Source of the DNA: Stropharia rugosoannulata
Lineage: Eukaryota > Basidiomycota > Agaricomycetes > Agaricales > Strophariaceae
Direction of reading: 5' to 3'
DNA: 64,000 nt
Assembly (NCBI GenBank): GCA_028532985.1
Contig: JANCIK010000011.1
Location: 310,001-374,000, forward strand
Shown: positions 25,097-36,057 of the stretch, in pieces
Layout: each line of letters begins with the position of its first letter
Position numbering within the stretch: the first letter of the stretch is position 1
Position numbers and translations under genes: made by a program
The notes under the pieces: model-generated
The model's database searches: none
The model's input: the letters and a program-made list of their open reading frames with translations, nothing else
What the model was told of the DNA's origin: nothing

Positions 25097-26227
25097 GGTC
25101 TGCAGAGAATTAGGGAGGAGCAGATGAAAACGGCATGGACTGACGGTTCCTAATCTGCTGCTTCCTGCGTGTCTGTCGCCCGATCTCGGGTCGTGGCAGG
25201 CACCTCGCTCGCTCGTCGTCAGATAGTCGTGATGGTCGTCCGATGGCGAGTGATCTCGTCGCTGCTGAAAGCGGTGAGCTCGTCGTCGTGGTGGAATGGA
25301 GTGAGACGGAGATGGGCTCCAGAACCACCCGCCATCCTTCCTGTTTGGTCTTTGTTTGCCATCGTCCTCAGCCCTTCCCACCCCTCTACCATAAACATAC
25401 CGTTTCTGACTTCACATCTATCACAGAGAGTTCCATGTTTCTATCTCCTGCCAGACTTCTCGTTCAGAGAAGACCTTCAGTTTCAACTTTGAAAAGCCAC
25501 ATGCGTGATTACCAAATGAATAGAGTTGGAATCAAGTTGGAATACACAAGAACTATGGGCTAAGAACCGCTAGAAAGCGAATATATGCCCTTCTAGGTAA
25601 ATTATTTCCAGATATATGCGCTAGGAAAGACCCACACAATATCAAGCCGAAATCTAGAGCTCCCGCATTCAACAGGGCTTCCTTGGTTATCCCTAGCTGT
25701 TAAGTCGCTCGCTATAAACGATATGAACTCAGACATGGGCAGCAGTGCAATTCCGAGGCCAGGCCATGATATCCGTACATAGCTTCCGGATAAAACGAGA
25801 GAGACAATCGAAGTGTATTAGATTGGTATTAGACGGAGATGAAAGATGAAAGTAAATCACACCGCTAACGCCAGATGCAAGCCGAAGCGGAGCTTGAATA
25901 CTGCCGATAGTACCGTATAACTTGAGTCAAACTTGAGCTTGAGTATTTGTTGGCTCGCTCAAGGCTTGCTACCAGCTGGTTCTTTTTGCAAAGCTTCATT
26001 CCAGTTCAGAGAAACATGGAAACTTCCAAAGCTGTACAGCATTATTTTACATGACCCGTTCAACACGCGTCGACTTTTATTGCCCCAATTCCCGAAATTT
26101 GACAACATAGTTGCAACAAAGTCCGTTAGGCTTTCAAAATAAATTATGCATATATAGTACAGTGCAGCTCTGCCATAGGCAATGAGAGTCTACGGTGGCG
26201 TGATATGTCATGGAAATGAGGCGTAAA
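25097..26227. other. Intergenic region
   Basis: Holds the presumed former promoter of the ATG4 copy and AT-rich sequence; no further gene or repeat is supported. Confidence 0.45.
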
Positions 26228-28260
26228 TTAGTAGGTCAGCGGAGGAGCTAAAGACTGGAAATCTTTCTCGTCTTTTGAGGTCTTTTTCATGACGCTTCGT
26301 ATAAGTATCCCGATACAGTATACTGACGTTCCTTGGGACACTCTACGTCCTTGGGACAAACACATTTTCAAGCTCAATTTTACTCCGACTACTTTGTAAT
26401 TACACACAAATATCGCCTTCATACTAATACATATTCTACTGGAGTATCTAAGTAATCCGTACAATCGTTGAAGATGGGCAGAACATTTAACTTGAAAAAT
26501 ACACCAATTTTGGCCATCATATTAATCTTTCACACAATTTCACCTAAGCTCACCAAATTTTTCAAGCTAATAGCTACACTTCCAGTTAGCTGCTTCCTTG
26601 GAATTCCATAATCCCATGTTTTTAAAGAGATAGCGGTGCTATTGGATTCACAATTATGTTTCTGTTCTGGAGTGTTGAGACGTGTGACAAAGTTGTTGAC
26701 GAAATGGCTTAGCATGTACACGCGTCATTGATTTGTCAAACTCGCGTGACATTTCAAATACTGCTCGGCCTCATCGGCTTGACCTTGTCACACGTGTCCC
26801 AATGACTGTCAAATGTGACATTTGCTACTTTTCAAAAACCTACTTTTATAACCAGACAACAGCTTAACATAACTTTTTAACCCTGAGATTGGTAGTTTAT
26901 ATGTTCTGCTACAGTACTGTGCCATAATTTTTCGGAAAACTTTTGTAATAGAGAATAGGGAGCCAAAAAGAAAATGTTGTCCCAAGGAACGTCAGTATAC
27001 TGTACTGCATAGCGATATGATCACCATTTGCAATACCAGTCCGAGCGAGTCTACATGCATTGGTCAGTTACCGCGAAACGGTCACAGTAAGTCAAATGAA
27101 ACGCATACCGAGTAATATACCTACAAATCACCGAGCCGACAAGGTTAGCATGGGGTCCCACGAGAGACGCGCAACAATTTAACCCACCGAACGGTGGGTT
27201 CTGAACGAACAAACCCCTGATCTGGGGAAGCGTAAGTATGATAGTGAGCGGGAGCACAACAATGCCCTCTCCAAAGTCCTCGCCGAGGTGTGACAAAAGG
27301 GTGATATAAGCAACAAGCAACGTCAACAACCAGTTAACCGCGAAAAGTGAGATCGCGAAGAGCTTCGTCTAAGTCGTGCGTGTGAGCCCGAGCTCCGTCG
27401 TGCGGCTCTGCACCAGCGTGCCATTGAACACCGTCTGCGTCGCACTCTCGAAAGACAGCGGAGTGAAGTTGTCCACCTTGTCCGTGAATGCAAGCCGCAC
27501 TATGGGGAGCGACGTGTTGGTGCGCGCGTCGAGAACGAAGAAGGACGTTGTGGCATGGTAGTAATCGAACGGGTACCAGAACGCCTGGTCAAACACGTTG
27601 TGGATGCTCGGCAGAACCGCGACCTGGATGTCCAGCTGGTGCGTCTTGGTGAACTGGACCTGGTTCTGTACGCTGCAGGAGCCGGTCAGTGCTGTAGTGG
27701 GAAATGTGTGATTAGGGTAGATTTACAATACGGTAACATTTCCGGGGAGGAGGGGGTGCAGGTCGACGGGTCGTAGCTCGATTCCAGGACCCTACAAGTA
27801 GGAAGATTTTATACGTTAAGGGCTGTGATGCAAATAACGGGGAATGACTTCACAAACATACCCATCAACATAAATACTAAGCGGTATACTTGGCACGCCG
27901 CACGGCGGATTACCTTGATACGGGCCCTGGTTCTCCAACCGCAGCGCGCCGCACCCCCCAACGAGCCACGAGACAGTCACTGCGCGGCCAGGAATATCCA
28001 CCTGGAACATGCGGCCTATTACAAAGAGCTAAAAGACAAGGAGGTGACTCGCTCAGCAAGGTCAGTGAAGGTCTGCTACTACTTCCACGCACCGTATCCA
28101 CCGAGTTATCAATGAACCGTTCAATCGTGTCGGGACTCGATTTGGACGAGGTGCCTACCAGGGCGATTGTGGCTGCCACACCCAGAAGAACAAGATGAGC
28201 GGCTATGAGGTAGAGTAGCTCTCGCATACGCCATTTATTTGACATCCTTGCTGGCGCCAT
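26228..28260 (-). pseudogene. DUF4436 membrane protein, interrupted by an inverted-repeat element
   Basis: The start at 28260 gives MAPARMSNKWRMRELLYLI with an N-terminal membrane anchor. Further exons encode FQVDIPGRAVTVSWLV (28015-27862), LESSYDPSTCTPSSPEMLP (27791-27727) and, from 27691, YPFDYYHATTSFFVLD and NTSLPIVRL. Then come C-terminal helices NWLLTLLVAYITLL and LPLTIILTLPQIRGLFV, then PPFG. A short last exon starting near 27060 reads SLGLVLQMVIISLCS and runs into the element at 27002. The original tail (GILIRSVMKKTSKDEKDF to TAA at 26228) continues in frame on the far side, at 26313-26228. There is also an in-frame TAG at 27371-27369, between RTT and TKLFAISLFA. This order matches the fungal DUF4436 family, whose function is unknown. 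The intact form was probably about 330-340 residues. Confidence 0.8.
26316..27002. mobile_element. 687-bp non-autonomous TA-flanked inverted-repeat element (MITE-like)
   Basis: The left end CAGTATACTGACGTTCCTTG is mirrored exactly at the right end (27002 inward), and TA flanks both sides (26314-26315, 27003-27004). CAGT termini with a TA duplication fit the Tc1/mariner/pogo superfamily. The left repeat contains a partial internal duplication of CCTTGGGACA. No transposase is encoded; the longest interior ORF is 63 codons, so movement must be in trans. Confidence 0.85.
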
Positions 28261-29604
28261 CTTTTCTCCGGTCCGAGGAGAAAAAGTGGGAATGGAAAAC
28301 GGAGTGTGCAAAGCGAGAGTGAGTACATGATTTAAGTATCCTTTAGTGCTGCAGCGGTACAGCTTTCAACTTGCATGAACATACATAATAAGCGAGATTA
28401 AATTATTTACCTGCTTTGATACCATCTCAACTTCATTCCAGCGCTTGGCGTTGCGTGTAAGCTTGTGTAAGTAAAATGTGCTACCGCGGATAGGTTACGA
28501 CTAACCATCGACCATCAACTTGCTTGAGACGATGTCGTTGAACACAGATATTTTATAACTGTTTAAGGTTACCAGTAAGCAAAGGCGGACAGAACCTTAG
28601 AGGAGTTGTTCATACATTGTAGGCTCGATCAAAGGTGTGCACAGCAATTGAACTGTGATGTTGCCGTGATGAGTCGTGAAGCGTGAAGCTTGGAGCACCA
28701 GCTGGCGCCGGTCAGTGTTTCACGGAGACCGGCTACCTCGCTTGTTAGGTAGGGTTAATTTGATCGGAAGAGAAGGCATTTAGACCCTTATAGGGCTTCA
28801 CGGGCATCTGCATTGTTTAATAAGCGCCGGAATCTCATTTAATGCCTATAAAGCAATAAGATATATAATGCGTGTAAGTTAACCTTACAGTCAGTACTAC
28901 AGTGTACTACGCGCACTTGACACACATGCAGTGACTTGTGTCAAGTTACATTTGTAGTGCGCAATATGTGCACACAAAGGTGTGCGAGGCAACTAAGAAA
29001 ATTGACGAATCAATATAAACGCGTCGCGCCATATACCTAACCCTTGAACAGCGTATCGATCTGCATTGAGCTATGACTGGATCCTAGCCAGCATCAAACG
29101 CTGCGCTGTGTCGGTGATTCAAATTGTGGTGTGAACTTCTCGAATATAGGAAGTGGGCAATCGTGCGGGCCGGGACGGCACGGGCATGCCGTTCTTGTCC
29201 TTCACAAGGTCACCACCGCCGATGATGCCGGCACAGGCCGGCATTGTGCTCCGCTCCCGCACTCCTTTGTATTCATACTGCCGCGTTGTACGTCGTTGAG
29301 CAGGAGTTTCCACAAAAGCATACAAACTCATTAACTTATAAATACCCCTGCTCGATGCTCGCACGACCCACTGCGACGACGCTGACCGTCTTCATGCGCG
29401 GCCTCGCGCGTGCGGCGTTTCCCTAGAGAGTGGGTACTTCTTTTGATGCGCTCGCCATGTATTTTGTGCAGAAATAAATAGTCTACTTCTTCTAATAGGC
29501 CTGTCCATAAGCATTTTAAGGCTAGGAAGCACAAATACATGCACCCTAAAGCCCGCTCAGCGTTGACTGAGCACCTTGATTTCAAGAAAGGTTTCTGGTG
29601 GCTA
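28261..29604. other. Intergenic region
   Basis: No gene is supported. Near 28900-28970 an imperfect inverted repeat pairs ACTACGCGCACTTGACAC with GTGTCAAGT and TGTAGTGCGC. A minus-strand ORF at 29119-29364 has no recognisable content. Confidence 0.4.
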
Positions 29605-30884
29605 TTACTTTGCTACTTGAGCTTCCGAAGTCAACAACAGTAATTCTGTACGTCTCTTCTTATTGTTTGGGGAAGGAGTGTGCTGAAAAGGGTGTGGAAC
29701 AAGAGTGTTTCCAGTGTTTCCTTTCTTCAGCCATTTGCACAGTAGTGCCATACTGAGGATGATGACAGTTACTAATAAGAGACCTCCGGTTACGCCGGCT
29801 ACGATCCTCATTTTACGGACCGCAATAGAACTGTTGCCAAGGGACGAAGGCAAGGATGATGCAGTAGCAGAGACACTGATGTTAATACCGCTGATCGTCG
29901 CTGTTGGTGGCGTGACAACAACGCTTCCATTTTGAACGATGATGTAGCTGAGCACCAATGGAACTGTCCCTGAGTTTCCGTTGAAGCGCACAACAATCTC
30001 GTGCTTGCCGTGTGGAAGGTCCTGGGTTTGGAAGAGTCTTACATTAAACACGGGCGGTGTTGTATTGGTGGGAAAGGCGATAAGGTTAAAGGTTGTTGGT
30101 AGGCTTTGGTCAACAGAGTAGGTTGCAGTTGTTGAGCTCATCTGATTGAGATTTGCCGGAATGTATCCATACCAACTGAGAGATTTTCCTGACAAACAGT
30201 ACTGCTCAATATATAACATATCTGATAACAAATAATTACTCTTACACGTGAATTCAAATGTAAAGGTGGAATTTTCCGTGCTGGTTAGGTACCCAAAATA
30301 CCTTGTTGACGGAGCCCAGCTTGAATCAAATGAACTTTGCACGGATGAGTCAAGGACATTGATCAAACCGAATTGTCGTATGGAAGCATAGAAGGCGAAG
30401 GCGTGTATTGAATGGAGTCAAACCAGAACGTCTGTGCCATCATGACAGTGACGTTAACGGTTAGTACATGGTTGGTGTCCTCCATTTCGGCTTGGCCGCA
30501 GAAAAGCCAGTTATTCTCTGGGAACTGGAAGGGTGCGCTTACTCCAATGCTGATACCATCCCCCAAGCACTCCCAGCTGGGGTCCAGAGCGCCAGAAACG
30601 TTAAGAAGATTATTGCTGCCTTGCACTCTAATATATGTACCTATAGTAGCATTCAATGACAATGGTATTGTGGCTCTTTATATTCTGCCGTTGAAGAAAC
30701 ACTAACCTGAAAATGTGTAAGATAGACTAGCATTTGATACTGTCCCATGAAGTGTATCCTGATAGGTCAGACCATAGTTGCCGACGGAGTTCTGGCTTCC
30801 TGATGAATCCACAAACCAAGGTCCGGTGTATTCTATGCTTCAGTGATCAGTGTCATCAATGATAATGCACCGAGAACCAGCCAT
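29605..30884 (-). pseudogene. Secreted-type single-pass membrane protein of a common basidiomycete family, damaged
   Basis: Blocks follow a family with a long extracellular beta-rich region and one C-terminal helix. They run MAGSRCIIIDDTD (start 30884), TGPWFVDSSGSQNSVGNYG, then after an intron of about 66 nt GTYIRVQGSNNLLNVSGAL, NNWLFCGQAE and FWFDSIQYTPSPSML. The C-terminal ORF from about 30366 has many N-glycosylation sequons, the membrane span GGLLLVTVIILSMALLCKW and a basic tail ending 29605. Two lesions are visible: TGA at 30842-30840 just after IIDDTDH, and a frame change at about 30363 where the upstream frame ends in TGA and the downstream frame lacks an ATG. The function is unknown. 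A single sequencing error could explain one lesion but hardly both. Confidence 0.7.
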
Positions 30885-30924
30885 TGGACTTGTTATATCT
30901 CCATCAGGAAAATGACTTTTGTCC

Positions 30925-31100
30925 CCAGGGGCTTTGTATCTCCCTGGCACAGCCTTAGAGATCCTAAGGCAGCCAGGGCATGCAAAGCAGCCAGGGCCCT
31001 TAGGTGCACTCAGGGCAAGGTCCCTCTGCAAACTACCAGGTACAACTTTCCCAAGGCAATCCAGGGCAGCTCAAGGCATCCTAGGATCCACCAGATGGGC
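30925..31100. repeat. GGCA-rich degenerate tandem repeat, left copy
   Basis: A run of short units related to CCAGGGCATGC / CCAAGGCATCC. A similar run lies at 33645-33705, and the two bracket about 2.6 kb of other repeats. Confidence 0.55.
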
Positions 31101-31179
31101 CTTGTATCATTCAAAGATGTTTATATATAATGCCATTTAACAAGTACTATTCAAACTTCTTATAAAAAACAAGTTATAT

Positions 31180-33220
31180 ATTGACTCTAACTACACTAGA
31201 TAATACAGTATTCATGTAGATACATATAATACAACACAGTGATAGGGCGCTTATGAAGAGGGTAATTCTGCTCGGAATAACGCGTTCAAGGGCTCGTTAG
31301 AAAGCCTGAATTAACGCGAAGAAGCTCAAAAAAACCGCAACACAATTGAAGAAGTTGTTCTTGACTTAGAGCAAAATTAGTCCAAGACAGGGAGATGGAG
31401 GAGGACATGGCTACTCACAGGCATCCAGGAGTCTCAAAATTTGTGTAAGGAACACGTTCAAACCCCACATAAATGGTGAATGAACACGCCAAATTTCGAA
31501 AGCCTTTGTTGAAAATTGAAGGAGGGAGATGATATTTAAGTCTGCAATAGTAGTTATATGGTCATTAAGGACATCGGATATTGAGGGCATATCGGCCGCC
31601 GTAAACTGGTCGATTAGTCAATACATATCTATAGTAAGAGACTCCAAAAAGAATTAGCCAAAAATACGAACTGGAACCCAAGATATGAAGTACTTTACCT
31701 GGAGGAGGGAGGGGGAGGAGGAGCACATGGCGGATTTTTGGATTCCAAGCGACGATATATAGCGTTTAAGGGCTCGTTAGAAAGCTACAATCAAGGTGAG
31801 TTCATCATAGAAAGAATTAAGGAGATTGGAGACGAACCTATGTCAGAATCAAAGAAATACTCCAAAACTCCGAAGTTGACTAGCAACTTGAGATGAAGGA
31901 CGCTTGGTGGCCCCAAAAATTAATCCGTCGCAGGAGAGGGTACCTTATGTAGTTGAGTAAGTTTTCCCAAAGTTTGAGACACTCAGGACATCTAGAAGCG
32001 CACCTATGAATTAATTTGTCCCACCTAAGGGTAGGAGGATACACAGAGTGAGATCGCCCTCAAGCTTGTCAAATCGCGCAATTAATGGTACTGTTCGATA
32101 GGTATTAATGAGACGAACCAGGAAATGCAAAGATCATACTGTTTGGCCGGGTATTGACAGATATATGAGGGAAAATGTGTCCTAGGGGGACTTGACACCT
32201 ATAAGATGATACTTGGCAAGTACTGGATGAATTGGCATGATCTTGGAGACGGTTGGCAGGGAAATAAAATGCTCTTGAAGGTTCAAAAAGAATTGAGAGT
32301 AAAGGTGGACAGGATCTGGAGTTATGGCACTTACAAGCAGAGGCAGTCCAGGGGCAGGAGGAGCACATCACAGTTGTATGGCTTCCAGGCGTCGGAATCG
32401 AACGTTCAAGCACTCTATGGAATCCCCTAATCTTCAGGAGCTCATATGTGAAAAGAACGACGCAATAAACCCAACACATACCTTTAAAATCGATAAAACA
32501 TCGGAAATTGGGGGAAGGAGAGAGACATAGCTGGTTCTCGCCTTCCAGGCAACCAAATCCATCGGTCTTGAGCTCGTTAGAATCGCATAATTGCCCACAA
32601 TATGAATATGCGGTGACCGAGGGCTCGGAGGAAACGGACAAGATAGAAAGTGGTGAAAGGGGACTTGACACCTATAAGGTGATACTTGGCAAGTACAGGA
32701 TGAATTGGCATGATCTTGGAGACGGTTGGCAGGGAAATAAAATGCTCTTGAAGGTTCAAAAAGAATTGAGAGTAAAGGTGGACAGGATCTGGAGTTATGG
32801 CACTTACAAGCAGAGGCAGTCCAGGGGCAGGAGGAGCACATCACAGTTGTATGGCTTCCAGGCGTCGGAATCGAACGTTCAAGCACTCTATGAAATCCCC
32901 TAATCTTCAGGAGCTCATATGTGAAAAGAACGACGCAATAAACCCAACACATACCTTTAAAATCGATAAAACATCGGAAATTGGGGGAAGGAGGGTAACA
33001 TAGCCGGTTCTCGCCTTCCAGGCGACCAAATCCATTGGTATTGAGCTCGTTAGAATTGCATAATTGCCCACATTCTGAATCTGGGGCGACCGAAGGCTCG
33101 GAATAAACGGATGAGAAGGGAAATGGTGAACTGTACCAATAGGGGTCTCCAGATGGTGTTAAGTTTGCACGTCGAATACTGGTTCGTTTGGAGTGTTCTT
33201 GGGTGCGTTAGAAACGTATA
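31180..33220. repeat. Degenerate tandem array with GCTCGTTAGAA motif
   Basis: The motif GGGCTCGTTAGAAAG (or a close variant) recurs near 31290, 31770, 32575, 33048 and 33208, and a GGAGGAGNACAT motif recurs between. The spacing of the better-preserved copies is about 470-480 bp. No coding capacity is convincing; ORFs on the minus strand simply repeat with the unit. Confidence 0.65.
32180..33125. repeat. Two near-identical 473-bp tandem units
   Basis: CTTGACACCTATAAG begins at 32191 and again at 32664, a period of 473 bp. The two units differ at only a few positions, so this is a recent duplication inside the older array. Confidence 0.85.
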
Positions 33221-34569
33221 GACGAGCTAAAAACGTACCAAAAAACCGCTTTATAATGCGGTTCATCGTTCCGACGATATACAGCAATCTCTATTGGAAC
33301 AGGCCCATTCCATGATCCATCCTTGTCTGCCCTAAGCCCAGGTCAGGATCCAACAAGGTAGCAGCCATCAAAACTGCCTGAGTAGAGTGAAGCCCAAGCA
33401 TACAAGTAAAGTTGGGTGAGGGGGGTGGGGAACACAAGAGTGCAGTGCAAGTGAACTTAGAGGACTTAGTCGACTTAGTGCGATATTGGATAGGCTTACA
33501 TAATCAAATTATCGCACTATTTGAAGTACTTAAATGGGCATGTCACCCACATAATGTGTATAATTTTAATGTTTGAAAATCAACAATGAAGGTGGGAAAA
33601 GTCGTTCAAGCTGGCTTTATTTCCCCACGTTGCATGGAAATTCAAAGCATGCCAGGGCATGCCAGGACATGCCAAGGCATCTCATGACATCCTAAAGTAG
33701 TTAAAGGCCCCATCAATTGATGATCTGATCGCACTTTCCTAAAGTGCCCTCCGATCAAAAGTCTTTTTCGTGATGTCTGGTTGGGAACATTTTGCAAAAA
33801 TACAAGTGTAGGTTGAGTTGGTCAAAAAGAGAGTCTGGAACAGGGACAAGAGGTACAAGGTCTGACAACTGGCTGTTATATCCTCACCGTTGATTTGTGC
33901 TGTGTCACAGCAACAGAATCATGTCTCATAACTATATCATTACTGTAACTGAGATGTCAATGGAATTTGATGTCCTTCAGATAGCATGATAATTGGCATA
34001 GGCTTAATGATCAGAATTCAAGAATGGACATTTCTCTGAGATATATCCGTCAGTTATGACCTCCTATTATCTTTCCTTACTTTGTAGTACATCTCCGATA
34101 GCTCCAAGAATATGCCCATAAATCTCCGGAATAACGAAACAACTGTAGAGCAAAAGAAGTGTGCTGGGGATAGCAAGACCTATCTCGTCCGCATTGTTTG
34201 CATTCTCTTAAGCTGAGTGCACAAAACTAAAGAAGCCCATTCTCTCCGTCTGAATTAACCCAAGCGGCACCGTGAATGGGAGATGGTTGGGGGAAGGGTC
34301 CGCGGTGGGCAACGTTTTATAGGTAGGAGTGCTCTGCGGAGAGGAATCTTCAGTGCCGGTGAGCAGCAGCATATGGACAAGGCAAGTTGTGCATGGGAAC
34401 GGCTAATCCTGGCGCCCATTAATAGTTCCAGAGGTCCATTTCGGTTCAGTTGGCTGTGCTTGTCAAAGGCATGAGGTTGCCTTGCGCTCGTTCTTTCCCT
34501 CCTTTCCCTTTCCTCACTCTCCCCTTGACCTCCTCCATCTTGGCAATCCGTCGCTGCTCTCTTATAATA
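33221..34569. other. Gene-less stretch with GGCATGCC repeat
   Basis: 33645-33705 contains short tandem units (GCCAGGGCATGCCAGGACAT) matching the run at 30925-31100. The rest has no supported gene and includes the presumed promoter of the ULD gene. Confidence 0.45.
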
Positions 34570-36028
34570 ATGGACATCATTGGCAGAGTTTTCGCTGTCT
34601 GCCTACGGCTCCCGTTTATCTGCCGTGATCGAGATGGTCCACCAAGCCACTCCGTCCCTGCAGGCATCTCGTCTATGCACAAGCTCATACTCCCCTCTGC
34701 GACTGGGGTCAGCATTGACCACGCCGGTCATCCTTCGACCTTGACTCCCCAGAACGGCTCTTCCTTGCATGAAGCTGTGCATCAGGGTCTCATCCTCCTC
34801 TCCCCAATTGCGACCGGGATTCCCGTAGTTGGCACTGTATTGAACGGGTGCATCACCACCTTACTGGCCGTGTGGAATGGGATCGATGTGAGTCGGCGCA
34901 CGCTTTAAGAATGCCAGTGGTTTGTGAACGAGAATATTTGCAGAAAAAGAATCAGAATAAGAAGATGGCAGCACACCTGACAAAAAATCTATATGATTTA
35001 CAAATCACCATGTCAGCTATGGGAAATGCTACAGCTTCCGTACAACATCGCGTTGAATTGGCTCTGTAGGTGGCGCCATCTGAGATACGCACTCATACAC
35101 AACTAATTTTGGGATGTACTTCAGTAAGCTAGACGCGATTTCAGATCGGCTGAAACAACTACCTGTCGGCTCCTTTCTTTATAATGCAAGAACTGCAGAA
35201 GCCATTCTTGATTTCACTACAGAGATGAACAACCATCTTTTGCAGTATATGGTCAGTCAGCTACCTTACAATTTCGGCTATGTGTCATTGACAAACATCA
35301 TTCCGAGGCCCTCTCATGCACCAGAACGGACCACAATGTGGACAGGATACTGGAAATTGTTTCAGGACAGTTGCCTGGTTCTGTGCAACTGGGAATGGTC
35401 TTCGTAATGGATGCAACTGGTCGTGAATTTAAGATATTGATTGACCAATGCCGATCACGTAAGGTCAGTTGCGTTCATTGGACCTCAATCGTTCATCGAA
35501 GATAGTCTGATGTGTATTCTGTAGCAATTCATGACTGCACTTGAGTGCTACTTTGGAGACAACAAAAAGGATAGAGTCTTGCGTCACTTTATGGATCGAG
35601 GCGCGTATGATCTGTATATCGAAGCTGAATCAGGAATCACCCGAATGGATGGATGGTCTGGAATCTGCAGGGGAACGAGAGTTGTCATGAGCGCCGTCTT
35701 GGAATCATACAAAGATTTCGGAGAATACGAGTGTCCACGATGCAAGGCATGGAATTTGAGTAAGGAAGATAACAATGGTTGGATTGATTGGTAAATATAT
35801 GCATATATTCTCTGATGATATTGCTAAGTAACAAGTGACAGTTTTAACTGTCCAGGGCGCTTTCAGATTACTGACGCCGACAGAGAGGAGACTGAAAAAA
35901 GGATAACGTCTGAACAAAATGCAAAAAAGTCTATGACTCCGTCAGGTGATGGTTATTGTCCACCCCTGGATCTTATCATCAACTTCCACCTGAAGCAACA
36001 GACATGTACAATGAATCTGAGAACTTGA
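34570..36028 (+). CDS. Ubiquitin-like-domain protein with N-terminal helical region and zinc-ribbon-like tail
   Basis: Six exons (34570-34887, 34944-35065, 35125-35251, 35308-35463, 35525-35790, 35842-36028) total 1176 nt, or 391 residues with no stop. Residues about 75-215 form a helical region (EAVHQGLILLSPIATGIPV, LDAISDRLKQLPVGSFLYNA, EAILDFTTEMNNHLLQYM) resembling the N-terminal bundles of fungal NLR-like and cell-death proteins. Next comes a ubiquitin-like fold (MVFVMDATGREFKILIDQC, QFMTALECYFGD, AYDLYIEAESGI, GTRVVMSAVL). The end has two CxxC knuckles, ECPRCKAW and DCFNCPGRFQI, probably binding zinc. The domain pair is widespread in Agaricomycetes and not characterised. The start is the first ATG in the exon frame after an in-frame run without clear coding character; it could lie further upstream. 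Confidence 0.78.
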
Positions 36029-36057
36029 TTAAGTGGCTTATAAATGTGGGACTCTTT

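Noticed and set aside
25097..25381. N-terminal extension of the ATG4 frame to 25381
   Set aside because: The extension is low-complexity and unlike the family; the ATG at 25096 gives a normal-looking disordered N-terminus.
32105..32952. 188- and 172-codon minus-strand ORFs as paralogous genes
   Set aside because: They are the two copies of a 473-bp tandem repeat; similarity reflects DNA duplication and neither has a recognisable domain.
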